Shown here: positions 37,210-49,166 of the stretch, in pieces
Layout: each line of letters begins with the position of its first letter
How positions within the stretch are numbered: the stretch's first letter is position 1
NCBI GenBank assembly: GCA_965112735.1
Contig: OZ218961.1
Location: 2,666,001 to 2,730,000 of the forward strand
From: Phaeosaccion multiseriatum
Lineage: Eukaryota; Ochrophyta, other classes
Length of the DNA: 64,000 nucleotides
Reading direction: 5' to 3'
The notes under the pieces: generated by a model
Database searches by the model: none
What the model was told of the DNA's origin: nothing
What the model saw: only the letters and a program-made list of their open reading frames with translations
Made by a program: the position numbers and the translations under genes

Positions 37210-37460
37210 CTCCTCCTCCTCCTCCTCCTCCTCCTCCTCCTCCTCCTCCTCCTCCTCCTCCTCCTCCTCCTCCTCCTCCTCCTCCTCCTCCTCCTCCTCC
37301 TCCTCCTCCTCCTCCTCCTCCTCCTCCTCCTCCTCCTCCTCCTCCTCCTCCTCCTCCTCCTCCTCCTCCTCCTCCTCCTCCTCCTCCTCCTCCTCCTCCT
37401 CCTCCTCCTCCTCCTCCTCCTCCTCCTCCTCCTCCTCCTCCTCCTCCTCCTCCTCCTCCT
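37210..37460. repeat. About 83 perfect (TCC)n triplets
   Basis: An uninterrupted trinucleotide array of about 250 bases ends in three GCT units. All three frames are open (poly-Ser, poly-Leu, poly-Pro, and poly-Gly on the minus strand). There is no flanking coding context, so it is treated as non-coding. Confidence 0.98.
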
Positions 37461-37754
37461 GCTGCTGCTGGAGGGGAGAACATGAAGGACGCCCCGGGAA
37501 TGTATGTCTGGGTGTGCGTGCGTGTGGCTGGCTGTGTGTGGTGTGGCAAAATCAGTAGTAAGGGTAGCAAAAGGAATAGAGAGAGAGAGAAAGAGCTACT
37601 GGGAAAGCCAGCGAGCTCGCCAAGGGGAGGACAGGAGAGGGGGGATGCACAAATCTATACTTAAAAGCCATGCCAAGACAACAAGCGCACCTCCTGACAA
37701 GACAAAGGCAGGGGGGAAGTATTCTCCTTCACCATCAGCAGGAGAAGTCCACGC

Positions 37755-38235
37755 TCAATCACACTCACTCGCTCTCTCACTCCCTCACTCTCTCACTCAC
37801 TCACTCACTCACTCACTCACTCACTCACTCACTCACTCACTCACTCGCTCACTCACTCACTCACTCACACTCACTCACTAGCTCACTCACTCACACTCAT
37901 TCACTTACCCACCATCTCACTCATTCACACTCACTCACTCACTCACTCACTCTCACTCAAACTCTCACTCACTCACTCACTCTCACTCAAACTCTCACTC
38001 ACTCACTCCCTCACTCACTCACACTCACTCACTAGCTCACTCACTCACAACTCACTCACTCATTCTCACTCAAACTCTCATTAGCTCACTCACTCACACT
38101 CACCCTCTCACTCACTCGCTCACTCACTCACTCACTCACTCGCTCCCTCCCTCCCTCCCTCACTCACTCTCACTCACTCACACTCTCACTCACTCACTCA
38201 CTCACTCACTCACTCACTCTCACTAACTAACTCAC
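37755..38235. repeat. (CTCA)n tetranucleotide array
   Basis: Nearly 480 bases of CTCA repeats with CTCT, CTCG and CTAG variants, in the upstream region of the gene at 38531. Confidence 0.95.
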
Positions 38236-38530
38236 TCACCAGTTTCTCCCTGCTTCGCGTGCTGTGTTGTGATTTCCACAACAACAAAAAGCGCGTCGCT
38301 GTGAACAACCCTGAGACCCTGAGATGCTGGAGCACCAACGGGGATAGTTGCGCCCTCGAGGATGCTTAATTAATTAAAGACACAGCACAGAGGGAAAGGG
38401 GGGAATAGACGAATAGATGAATAGATAGAGTGACGAGATAAAGAGCTCGGAAAGGGGGAGAAAGAGAGCGAGGGAGAGAGGGAGAGAACATCCCGGCCCA
38501 GGGCTTGGGGGGGGGGAACAACTCTAGCCT

Positions 38531-39215
38531 ATGTATGGTGGAGCAGCTGCATCCCCGCCGTCTGCCCAGCATTCCCCTCCAACCCCCTACCGAACATGGA
38601 CCCTTCCTTCCCCACTTATCGAGGTGCGGGGCGACCTGCGTATTATCGATGTGGCTGCCGCTTCCATTGCCCTTCCAATGGGAGCAAGCTCCGACAACGC
38701 CGAAGACGCAAACAGCAGCCCAGGTCAGTGAGACGATAACCGCGATTCGTGTAGTACAAAGGGCCTGCTTACCACCTTCCCTCAGGCTCAAAGACCCATC
38801 TCTTCCCCTTTCTTGCTTGGTATTGGAAAACAGCATCGCTTCCGGGCGTAAGCAACGTGAATGGCAACGCCGATGATACGAATGGCAGCAGAACAGCCTC
38901 AGGAGAAGCGAGACAGCAGCAGGAGTGCCAGCACCAGCCTCAGCAGCAGGTGATCGTTCTCGTGTTGTCAGATTCCTCCATCGTCGTGTTGAGGCGCTGC
39001 GAGGACGTGGGGGGGCAAGGCGACGCGGGATGGCACACACGCCATGTCCCCTCCTCTCGCGCTGCTGGTCCTGCTGGCATTGGCGCGCAGGAAGGGGGCT
39101 GGTCTTGTTGGGCCGTCAAGTGGCCTTGGCAGGGAGACCGCCCCCTCACCGTCAGCCTCTCTCCCGACGCTCAGACGGCCGTGTGTGTCACAGGTGTGTG
39201 TGTGTGTGTGTTTGT

Positions 39216-39259
<44 letters not shown>

Positions 39260-39837
39260 GTGTGTGCGTGTGTGCGCGCGTGTGTGCGCATGTGACAGTG
39301 AGCTACAGTATGCACAGAGCTAGCACAACTATCAGACCGGCCCTGTGGTGTGTGGGCCGTCTTTCTCTGGGAGATCGTGTGGAGAGTTTGCCCCTTTGGA
39401 TAGGATTCCACTCTCCATCTCTGTCAACGCGTACACTTGTAAACCACCCCTCCCCTCCTCACCCCCGCCCTCTCTCTCTATATCTATCTTATCTCTCTTC
39501 TCTCTCTTGCCTTGCCTTGACCCGTGTCTGCAGAGGCGCTCAAGGTTGCCCTCCTCCCTGTGCACAAGCTTCAGGCGGCAGTGGGGGACAACGAGGAAGG
39601 CAGCAACAACGTCCTTGTTGGTGGGAAAGGAGTGGGAGGAGGAAGGGGCGAAGGAGGAGGAGACGCAGGAGGAACATTCTACACCTCGCTCCTCGGAGGA
39701 CCGAGCCTGTTTGATATCACCAGAGGGAGCAAGGAGAGACAGTCGGAACTGATTACGGAGGATGGGACGGCGCTAAGAGATGCGGACATCGAGCCTATCA
39801 TCATTACCTCGCTCCGACCAGCCTTGGACCAGGAGAG

Positions 39838-39877
<40 letters not shown>

Positions 39878-41293
39878 CAGGAGCAGCAAGAGCGGCGCAA
39901 GCCGAAGAAGCAAGGGTGGGGTATGCTCTTAGGAGGGGGCGATGGAAGGGATGAGCTCCGGCGGGGGGGGGGGTCGATGGACTATGCGACGTCCCCACGC
40001 TCCTCCTCCCCCTTGTTCTCCTCTTCCTCCTCCTGCCCTCCTCCGTGTCTGTGGTGGCAGACGGCTCAAGGGGAGCACATTGCCATCGTGGGTGGGCCTG
40101 GATGTACCCTTTGCTTTGTTGACCTTCACCACCGAAGGTCGTGGACTGTGCCTGTCCTGTCGAAGAGAGACGACAACTCTGCCACCACCGATAAGAAAGG
40201 AGGGAGGAAGGGGAAGGAAGCAGGCAGCAGCAGCAGCAGCAGCAACAGCAGAGATGGGGGAGGAGACGGTGGTGGGGCTAACAACGGTGGCGGCAGAGGC
40301 ATTGGTCTCGCTCCTCTTGTCATCACGTCGCTGCAACTGGCCTCGGCCCTCGTTCCCGCTACAACGGCGGCTCCCCATCATGGGGGTTCCGAGACAGTAC
40401 GCGCGGGTGGTCGGCAGGGTGCGTCAAAGGTTGCGCCACGTACACCAGCAGAAGAGGGAGAGGGAGACGGTGCAACAGGTCTGTGTGTCGAGGCATCGTC
40501 CGTTGTCCGGTGCCTTGGGTCCTTCATTCTGTTGTCTGTTGTTGGTTGTCCGCTCATCATTGTCCCCCCTCTTGATGCTTGGTCGCTCCAGCGTCTGTCT
40601 GTCCTCCTCACCGTCATTCAATCACCTTCATGCCAACCCTTTTCTGCTTTACTACGATACGAGCCCACCTCCCTCTAGACTTCTTTCCTCAATCCGCAGC
40701 CCCTCCCTCCCTCCCTCCGTCCCGCCCCTTCCATTTTTCTCTTCGGCGGGGCCTCTGCCGTAGGTGGTGGCTCCATTGAGAGGTATCTGTTGGTGAGCCT
40801 CGGCTGCACCACAGATTCAGACACAGAGTTCTCGGGTACCACGACCACGTCCAGCAACAGTCGTACCACCAACAGTACCAGCAGCAGGGTCACAGATGGC
40901 ACCGACTCCCACGTTGCTGACTTTGAAGAGAAGGTGGTGTACCGTCTGGCACTAGAGAAGGGCTTGCACCCCGCCTCGAGCAGCAACGGAGTGGCGGACG
41001 TCCTCAGTAGTTCGAGTCAGAGTCTTGCCCGGGCGGGCACGGCGTACCAGCGGCTCACTCGACACCACGGCACCACAGAGACTGCTTCTACTATAAGTCG
41101 AAGTGGAAAGATGATGCCCATATTGACGACTTCCTCGTCTTCGTTCTTGTCCTTCCACCCTCAGAGGATGTTCCCCAATACGGCTCCTTCGAGTAGTGCC
41201 GGTGCCAAGCCCCTTCCTCCTGCTACATCACCCCCTGGCGACAGGGTGGGCCGAGCAGCCGAGACTCGTGGTCACAGGAGGAGCTGGAGCAAG

Positions 41294-41327
<34 letters not shown>

Positions 41328-43724
41328 CAGAGATGTCTGGAACGGGGACGGGAGGGCTGCAAGTTAGGGTAGTGCAAGGCGGCGCGGCATATGCATCCGG
41401 AAACCACTATCATCTACTGCCTTCTTCCTCCTCCTCCTCCTCGCGAGCAGCATCGTCAGCAGCACAGGAGGGGCCTTCTGGTGCCATCGTCGTCTCGGAG
41501 GAAGTAGGGAGGAGAAGGGAGGGGCTTCTTGGATGGCAGTCGACGCCGATGACAGCAGCCGCAGCCGCAGCCGTGGTGTTCGCGCCGGCCAGGGCTTGGC
41601 TCACAGCGTACGACGACCTGTCTGCACTCCTCTCAGATGCAGACCTTGAGGAGGATAGGAAGAGCCCCGCATGGCTGCCGGAGCATTGCTTTCTTCCTCC
41701 CGTCTTGGACAGAGTCCATCTGCTGGCCGCCTCGCGTTACTACTCCTTCTTCGTCGGCAGCCGCCGCCATCGTCCGTCATCTCCTTCGTTTCCGCCCCCA
41801 GGTGTGCCACCGCCACCAGAGGCAGACACCTCCAGAGCATGGGTTATGGTCTTGGCCTCTCCTCCTCCCCCCCGTCCACCTTCTTCTTGTTCATCTTCGT
41901 CCGACGGCCGTGGCGGTGGTGGTCGTGAGGGGTGCCGTGATGGCTTCCAATCGGAGCAGCAGCAGGGACAGGTGCGAGACAGTGAGCTTCAGTGCAGGGT
42001 GGAGTTAGTCCCGCTTCTTTGCGGCGAGTCATCGCTGCAGGATGCAATCAGAGGAGTCAAAGTGTTAAGCGAAGCCTCGTCCGCTACAGGATGGAGTGGA
42101 CGGCAGGAGGAGGGAGAGGAGAGGGGGGCTGCGGGGCGGCGAGAAGCCTCCTGTGTGCTCCTGTGGAGCGGCCGCCAGCTTGTCCTGGCCCATTTTAACG
42201 CCCCGCGTTGTTGGCGGAGTCAAGAAGAGGTGCGAGGGAAGCAGCAGCCGCGGGAGGATGATGGCAATGAAGAAGGAGCGAGGAGGGAGGGTGAGGAAGG
42301 GGATGCACTCCACGCGAAACATGGGACTGTAGATGTGCCGAAGCGCGAGAAGAGGACAGGTGGTGAACGCCATGACCAGGAAGTAGTGGTAGATGAGGAG
42401 GGGGAGGGGGAGGAGGAGGAGGAGGAGGAGGAGGAGGAGGAGGAGGAGGAGGAGGAGGAGGAGGAGGAGGAGGAGGAGGAGGAAGAGGATGATGATGTTG
42501 ATGATGATGACGAGGGGCAAGGGCAGGAGGAGCAAGAAGAGGAGAAGCACCAGCAGCAGCAGCAGGGTCCACAGGGTTCCGTGGATGGAGGAGGAAGGGG
42601 AGATGGCCAGAGGGACGAGGACGAAGAGTCGAAAGAGAGCGAGTACAGACGTGAGGAGGAGGAGGAGGAGGAGGAGGTGGAAGACGGGGGGACAGAGGTC
42701 GACCGCGACGAAGTTCAGCAGTCGGCGGCGCCAGCGCAAAGACAAAATGTACGGGTTGAGGTAAGCGTGGAGGAAAGCACCTGCAGAAGTAGTATTGCTG
42801 TCAGCGGTACCCCTGCTGCTCCTCCTCTTCCTCCTCCTTTCCATCTCGTGCTCGTGCGCCGAGACGGAAGAGACGGAAGGCGGGTAGCAAGGGCGAGCAG
42901 CGGCAGTGGTGAGGAGGGTGGGCTGATGATGGCGCCCCCCGGCCATTATGGGTTGCACTTCCGTAACGGTCAGGCGGCACGCAGGGCACAGCAGTTGTAT
43001 CTCCAGGGGAACTTACAGTTGGCGATCCAAACGGCGATGGAGGGGCTGGGTGTCTTGGGCACGGAGGGGGAGGAGGCATCAGCAGGAATAGGAGGAGAGG
43101 GAGGAGGAGGAGGAGCACTAGCAGCAGCAGCAGGAGGAGGAGTAGGAGCAGGAGATGGAGGAGGGGGGGGGAGTACAGGTGAGTGGAAGGAAATGCAACG
43201 GGGAAAATGAGGGAAGAAGGGGAGGATATGCGCGAGGATAGAGGCTTTCCATTCTTCTTTGGTTCTTCTGGTTCTTCGCCCTCTTGCCTGCCCACCGTGC
43301 TTTCTCCTACCCCGTCCCCATGCCCATGTGCCCTTTTATACCCATACGCCTTTCTATGCCCGCACAGAGCGTTTCCGAGGCGGCTTGACCGTCAGGATGC
43401 TGCGCGAAGACTTGGCGAACAGCCTCGTCGGCTGGATGCTGGAGTGGGAGGAGTCTCACTTTTTCCAACACTTCCGAGAGATCCCCTCCAGCGACGGCGA
43501 GGCATGCGAGCATGGCAACGGCACAGAGGCCTCTTTGGGGAGGCTTCCTTTCTTGCCAGCCTTTGCTGGGGAACAGTCGCTCCTCCCGACAGCCGCGGTG
43601 GGTGCTTACTCCTCTTCTGCTTCGGCTCCGCCACCCCCCGGACGAGGCAGTCGCAGCGTCAGCGGCAGTAGCAGCAGCAGCAGCACTGCACGGAGCGAGT
43701 CTGGGCTCCCCGTCAGACCACTCC

Positions 43725-43759
<35 letters not shown>

Positions 43760-43897
43760 ACACTGCCACCGCTTACTTTGGAAGCGTTCTTGACGCGGTG
43801 CGCCGACTATGATATGTGCACCGCAACCAAAGCTCTTCTCTCTCGCGGCAAGAGAGGTCTCGCGCTCAAGGCTGCCGTCGAGCGAGACAAGCGAGAC

Positions 43898-43940
<43 letters not shown>

Positions 43941-44819
43941 TTCTCCTCCTTTCGCGCTCCCATTCCGCTCCTCACCTCGGCAGTGGAGGTGGTGCACGCA
44001 GCAGCAGTCGCTCTTCGTCTACAGCATCTGCCCCTTCTGCTTCTCCTTCTTCTGCTCCTTCTTGTGCTCCCTCTTCGGCAGTCGCCACGGTGCTGAGGAT
44101 CATTGCTGACGAGGCCTACGACCCCCATCTCTCGCAGGTAAAAGCAAAGTCACATACCCACAAAGCAATGCTCTGTTCTGTTCTGTTCCATTTTATCGTG
44201 GTGGTGTTGCTCTTTGTTTCGTGTCGATGCGGGAAGAAGTCCGTGTGTGCGTGCGTGCGCGCGTGGTGGGTGCGTGTGTGCGCAGGTGACACTTGTCTTC
44301 TTGTTGAGAAAAGGAAAATGATTCCAACGATGGTTGGGCCCGCCCCCTCCCTCCACGAGCATGCCATTATCCACACACCCTTGAGACCCTCCTCCCCCTC
44401 CCCTCCCCCCCTCCTCCCTCCCCCACCTCCCCCTCCAACCCCTTCCCCTCTCGACGTCGGACAGGCGGAGGTTGAGGTGCTGGCAGCGGGTGGGGCGCTT
44501 AGGGCTCTGCTCTGCCCCAAGGGGGGCTTGAGCCTGCTCCCTCCTACAGCTTCAGGAGGAGGAGGAGGAGGAGGAGGAGGAGGAGGAGGAGGAGGAGGAG
44601 GAGGAGGAGGAGGTACCACAAGCAGCAGCAGGAGCAAGAGGGCCAAGGCTGTTGGTGATACAAGCAACAGCCCCGTCGCTGATGGTCATGAGGAGGAGGA
44701 GGATGAGGAGGATGATGGTCCTGCATGTGATGAGGGCAGTCAAGCGCTCTTGATTCGGGACGTCCTGCCTGCCGAGGACATGCTGCGTGTGCTCCTCCTG
44801 CAAACTTCCTCGCCGCTGG

Positions 44820-44852
<33 letters not shown>

Positions 44853-46386
44853 TGCAGCAGCAGTTGGTGATACAGCAGCAGGAGGGCGGGGCTTGCTCCA
44901 ACCTACTGACAGCCATGCTGAACACACAGGTAGGCGGTGTGCAGAGGACTGAAATGGAATAACGGAGTGGAGACGTGTGTAGTGTGGCAAGAAGCCTTTT
45001 CGCTGCGCTTTGTGACTTTGGGAGGGAGCGGGGAAAAGAAGCGTATGGGTGTGGGGCAGATAGAGGCGTATGGGTGGGGCGGTGCTTGCATCTTGACTAC
45101 GATACCTCGCTCTGACCTCCTTCTTGATGCAGGTGAGGAGTCTGAAGGCGGTGCTACTGCCCCTGGCCCCGTGTGCCAGCCTGCAGGAAGCGACTCAAGT
45201 TACGTCTGCTCTGTGCCGCTGGTGTCTCACCATGTCGAGGGGAGACGGGGGCCTGGGCAGCAGCAGCAGGGGCAACAACGAGCACGTCTTGGCAGACGTG
45301 TTCGACGTGCTCTTTGCGTTCCTTCTGCGAATCACCACCATACCAAGCATGCAGCAGCACCAGCGGCAGTTGGTGGTACAGCAGCAGAAGCATTGGCAGC
45401 AGCACCGCGAACTCACTCTCCTCGGGCTGTTTGCCAGCGCCAACAGCAGCAGCTCCGACCCCCAACAAGCCTATCCCGGGCGAGCTCAGCACCACATCTT
45501 GAGTGAGCTCTTGGCTGAGCTTTCTCGTTTGCTGCCATCCGCCCAAGTCCCGACACCGAGTAGTGCTTGTACAAGCACATCCTCCTCCGTGGGTGCATGT
45601 CAGGCGTCCTCCGTGTCGTGCGCAATCGCTGCCCAGAGGGCACTGCTGGGTCTTGTTCGCACTGTGGACCCCCCGGCATCACCTGCTTCTCCTCCTTCTC
45701 CTTGTGCTCCTCCTCATTCCGCTCCCGCATTGGGCAAGTCGCAGCAACGTCCGCAACACCGACACCAACAGCCACAGCAGCAGCAGCAGCTCAAAGGAGA
45801 CTTGCAGTTGCAACCTGACAACCGCAGCAGGATGCGTTTCACTCACTTCGACCAGAGCTTGTTACTGCGCAAAGCCGGCGATGCCGGAAACTGGGCGCTG
45901 TGCGCCAGTATCCTCCTGTGTGGCGGATGCCCTCGGTGCGTGAGTGAGGGCGTGGGTGTGCGTGAGTGAGTGAGTGAGTGGGTAGGTGGGTGGGAGGACG
46001 GGGTGGGTGGGGGAGTGAGGGAGTGGGTGGGCTGAATATCAATCCCGGGGGGGCTCTCTGCGCTTCCATCATCACGCACCCGACGAAGTGCTCACCTTTT
46101 CTCCCTCGCTCCTGTCCCGTCCTCTTCGTCTTGCCCCTTTCCCCCCTGCTCTTGTCCATCTCACCAATAGTGAGGCTCTCCGTGTGTCCTTACTGGGTGT
46201 CCTCACCTTTGCCTCTGCTGAGGGTGATGGTGGTGGTGCAGGTAGTGGTGGAGCTGGTACCGGTTCTGCAGGGGTCATGCTCCCTGCCTCGGAGCTGCTG
46301 AGCAGGCTGAATGCAGTCTTGAAAGGAAACCCCCCTGTGCGTGGGAAGGACGGGTGGACCGGGCACGCGCATCATGACGAGCAGCG

Positions 46387-46421
<35 letters not shown>

Positions 46422-46975
46422 GGAAGGAGAAGGAGGAGGAGGAGGAGGAGGAGGAGGAGGAGGAGGAGGAGGAGGAGGAGGAGGAGGGGGCGGGGCAGAG
46501 GAAGCAGTGCACAGAGGCTCGGCAAAAGTGCGCGCGTTTTCTCTGTCATCTGTTGGGCGAACTGTCACTGCCAACGGGAAGCATGGTAGAGCTCCTCACG
46601 ACAAACGTAGTGTGGGTCGGGGGCCGCAGCAATCGGCCTCTTGCAGACGTGCTGTGTGTGTGGAGGTACTTGGGGCTGCCCACAGAGGCATTGGAAGAGA
46701 CACTGCTTCGCGTCGTTACCGACCATCCGAAGGCGGCGATGCTTCTCGCGGACATTCTGCTCTGCTCCGAGCGACATGAGGACGAGGCTCATCACGCGTA
46801 TTTCAGCAGTGCCCTGCGGCGGAGGAGGACGAAGAGCGAGCGGCCCACGAGAGAGCGCGGTGGGAGGGACCCCTGGTACATTGGGATTCATCACAGTGAC
46901 CAGGAGGGGTACGTGTATGAGGGTGGTGAGGGCGACGGCGACGACGACGACGACGAAGACGACGACGACGACGAC

Positions 46976-47007
<32 letters not shown>

Positions 47008-47284
47008 GGATGATGATGAAGATGACGAAAGAGGCGTTGTCGAGCCCATGGTGGCCACTCGCCCTGCTGCCCATAGGACTTCTACCATGTCTTCGCGAGA
47101 AGAAGCCGCTGCTGGGCGGAGGAAGAGAACGTACTCCCGTGCTCGGCGGGAGGCGCAGGCAGACTCTCTGCAGCTGGCAGCGTGTCGGCAGTTACGATTC
47201 CGCACAAGCTTCCTGGCGGCGCTCTGCACGGCCTCTTTCTCATTATCGACTCTGGCGGGGGTTCTCTGTGTGCCCCATGAGTAG
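38531..47284 (+). CDS. Very large protein of unknown family, possible N-terminal beta-propeller
   Basis: Eight exons: 38531-38723, 38834-39193, 39534-40478, 40764-43178, 43368-44137, 44465-44929, 45133-45935, 46171-47284; about 2354 aa, with phases 1,1,1,1,0,0,2. The N-terminal part has repeated short beta-strand-like phrases: LRIIDVAAASIALP, VIVLVLSDSSIVVLRRCE, WAVKWPW ... VSLSPDAQTAV, CLWWQTAQGEHIAIVGG, ERYLLVSLG. These suggest a divergent propeller. The remainder is helical (FRNGQAARRAQQLYLQGN, LEAFLTRCADYDMCTATKAL, KCARFLCHLLGELSL), as in propeller-solenoid proteins of trafficking or scaffold complexes. Long tracts of Glu (coded at 42408-42489), Gly (44561-44610), Gln and Asp interrupt it. 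I do not recognise the family. The C-terminus is uncertain. The ORF stops at 47284, but a further open stretch preceded by gcttggcag at 47327 (RRTEAEGVGELFFVAQLP) ends at about 47460 and may be the true last exon. Confidence 0.7.
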
Positions 47285-48257
47285 GTCGGATGAAAACGAT
47301 GTATGTCTGCTTGGCAGATGGAAGAAGAACTGAAGCGGAGGGCGTGGGCGAGCTCTTCTTTGTCGCTCAGCTACCGCAAGACGTCGAAGAAGAGTACAAG
47401 AAGGGCAACAGAGGCAGTGGCAAGAAACTGAAGAAGAGGAAGACTACATCGTGCCCGTAAACCCCAAAGTGAGACCATTTGAGAAGGGCAGCCCCGGCGA
47501 CAACCAGGCCAGCAGCGAGAAGTCTGAGGATGGTGTGGTATTCAAATACACACACGATAGCAGCGTCAATGCATAGGCGATGCAAGGTGCTTTGACTACA
47601 TTCAGCAACGATGCGTATCCGTTCGGAGGGTTCGCGGTCGGGAGAAGTGGCAACCAGCCAAGGATGGCGGCATGAATCGAATGGCACCAAGGGGGGAGGG
47701 AAGGGGGCACGGACACGCAGGAGCTCGTCTGACACCACCATCGTTACCAACAGCAGCGAGGGCAGTGCGAGCACATAGTCGCTCTTGACGCGGCGCTTGG
47801 AAGGATTTACCATAACCGAGGAGGAGCACGATGACGTGGCCGGCGCTGTGAATAGTGAATTCGTCGAGCAAGGACCGCATCGGCAAGCAATCTCGAGGCT
47901 TACGCGAAGCCAACGAGGAGGAGGAAAACGCGCCTCCCTCGTCGGAGGAGGAAGCTCGGGCGGTGAAAGCGCAGGCCAAGAAGATCAAGAGTGACAAGGA
48001 GAAGGTGGGGTTGGTATGGTGCGCAGGAGATCAGGCTGTGGTCGGTCGTCTCAGGGATATCTCTCAGGCGTCTGGAAATTACGAACATGTACACGCCGAC
48101 AAGAAGCGAGTGGTTGGTACGGTGTGTATTATGTGCCGCATGGACGCAACAGACGAGAAGCCGGCTCAAGACGTTCCACCAACCTACTAAATATATGAAA
48201 GTCAGGACATGGCGATACCTGCGACCGTATGGCACAAGTGACCATTGTGTGACCTGA
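47285..48257. other. Region with possible coding remnants, unresolved
   Basis: Besides the possible last exon of the preceding gene (to 47460), an acidic/basic ORF near 47855-48000 (GLREANEEEENAPP, KAQAKKIKSDKEK) ends at a GTGGGG that could be a donor. A second short ORF around 48016-48198 has no recognisable domain. Neither can be joined into a convincing gene. Confidence 0.3.
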
Positions 48258-48399
48258 GGTTGGGCTCCTGTGTGATCAGTGGTGTTACATGGGATTGTAG
48301 CACCCTAGTGTGGCGACACGCATCTGATGGGGTGGGTGTTGGTGATTAGTAGGGAGAACCCCTGGTGGGTTGATCCTGGCCTGCAACTTGTAGCTTCAA

Positions 48400-48779
48400 G
48401 CGCCATGCTATGCATTGGGTATCTCGCGGGTGTGATGAGCAGGCGAGGGGGGGGCGGGGATGGACGGGATGTGCAAGAGGCATGCGCGTATCAGCAGGGA
48501 GGAGGCCGAGGAGAGGAGCAGCAGCGCTCAAGAAGCCCCTGCCCCCCGCGACGGCCGCCGCGAGGAGGGGGAGGCGTGTACGTCAGGGGGGACGCAAGAA
48601 GCGAGGAGCAAGGAAGCCGCACACCACCTCTCGCCCTGCTTCCGCTGCTCGTGGACAGGAGGAAGGGCAAGAGGAGGGGCACACCCGCCGCCCCCGTGCA
48701 GCCAAAAGAGGAAGGCACTCCGTGTGGGGGACGAGGTGCAGCCGCCCAAGAGATTCCGCAGGTACCATTGAGTGCATAG
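48400..48779 (+). pseudogene. Relic of GGVCxxHG zinc-motif repeat gene (unit A)
   Basis: Pieces of the stramenopile Cys/His repeat family are visible in different frames: CDEQARGG in one, then MCKRHARISREEAEE and a Ser/Pro/Arg tail ending KRFRRYH in another. A run of G residues at 48447-48453 separates the frames and differs in length from unit B, where the frame across it is open. No start or upstream motifs are present, so this is a 3' fragment, probably non-functional. Confidence 0.5.
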
Positions 48780-49166
48780 TGGGGCGGCGATGGGCTCACA
48801 GACGCTCGAGAGCGAGCGCGTGTGCGAAGGCAGGGCGGTGGCCATCCGTCAGGCGTGATGTAATATCTACTACTACTACGTAATGCACAATCATATATTC
48901 ACACTGCAACCCCCTCTCTATTCTTCTCACATACTTCTGTTCCTCCTTCTCCCCTTTTTCCGCATCGCGACCCGAAAGCTGAAAGCTCCGGGCATAGCAC
49001 TTCCTGTCGACTGTGCCCGTTCCCGTCGAGCCCCATCGGCGATCCACTGCCGAAGCTCTCTGTCGCCCGCCTCTGTCTCTGCCTCGCGGAGGCTCTGCCG
49101 TATCTATGCCCATCCTCGTCCATACCAAAGGCCATGAGTACTAGAGAGCCGCGTGCTCCTCATGAG

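Larger units (their letters stand above)
35895..38530. other. Divergent intergenic region rich in simple repeats
   Basis: Separates the nucleotidyltransferase start (-) from the large + gene at 38531. It holds the TCC and CTCA arrays. A segment at about 36820-37000 contains recurring GCCGGC, GCTGATAG and GCGCC words. No gene was recognised; homopolymeric ORFs across the TCC array are artefacts of the repeat. Confidence 0.55.

Noticed and set aside
37151-37570. Poly-Ser, poly-Pro, poly-Leu and poly-Gly proteins
   Set aside because: They are translations of the TCC microsatellite in different frames, with no coding sequence on either side.
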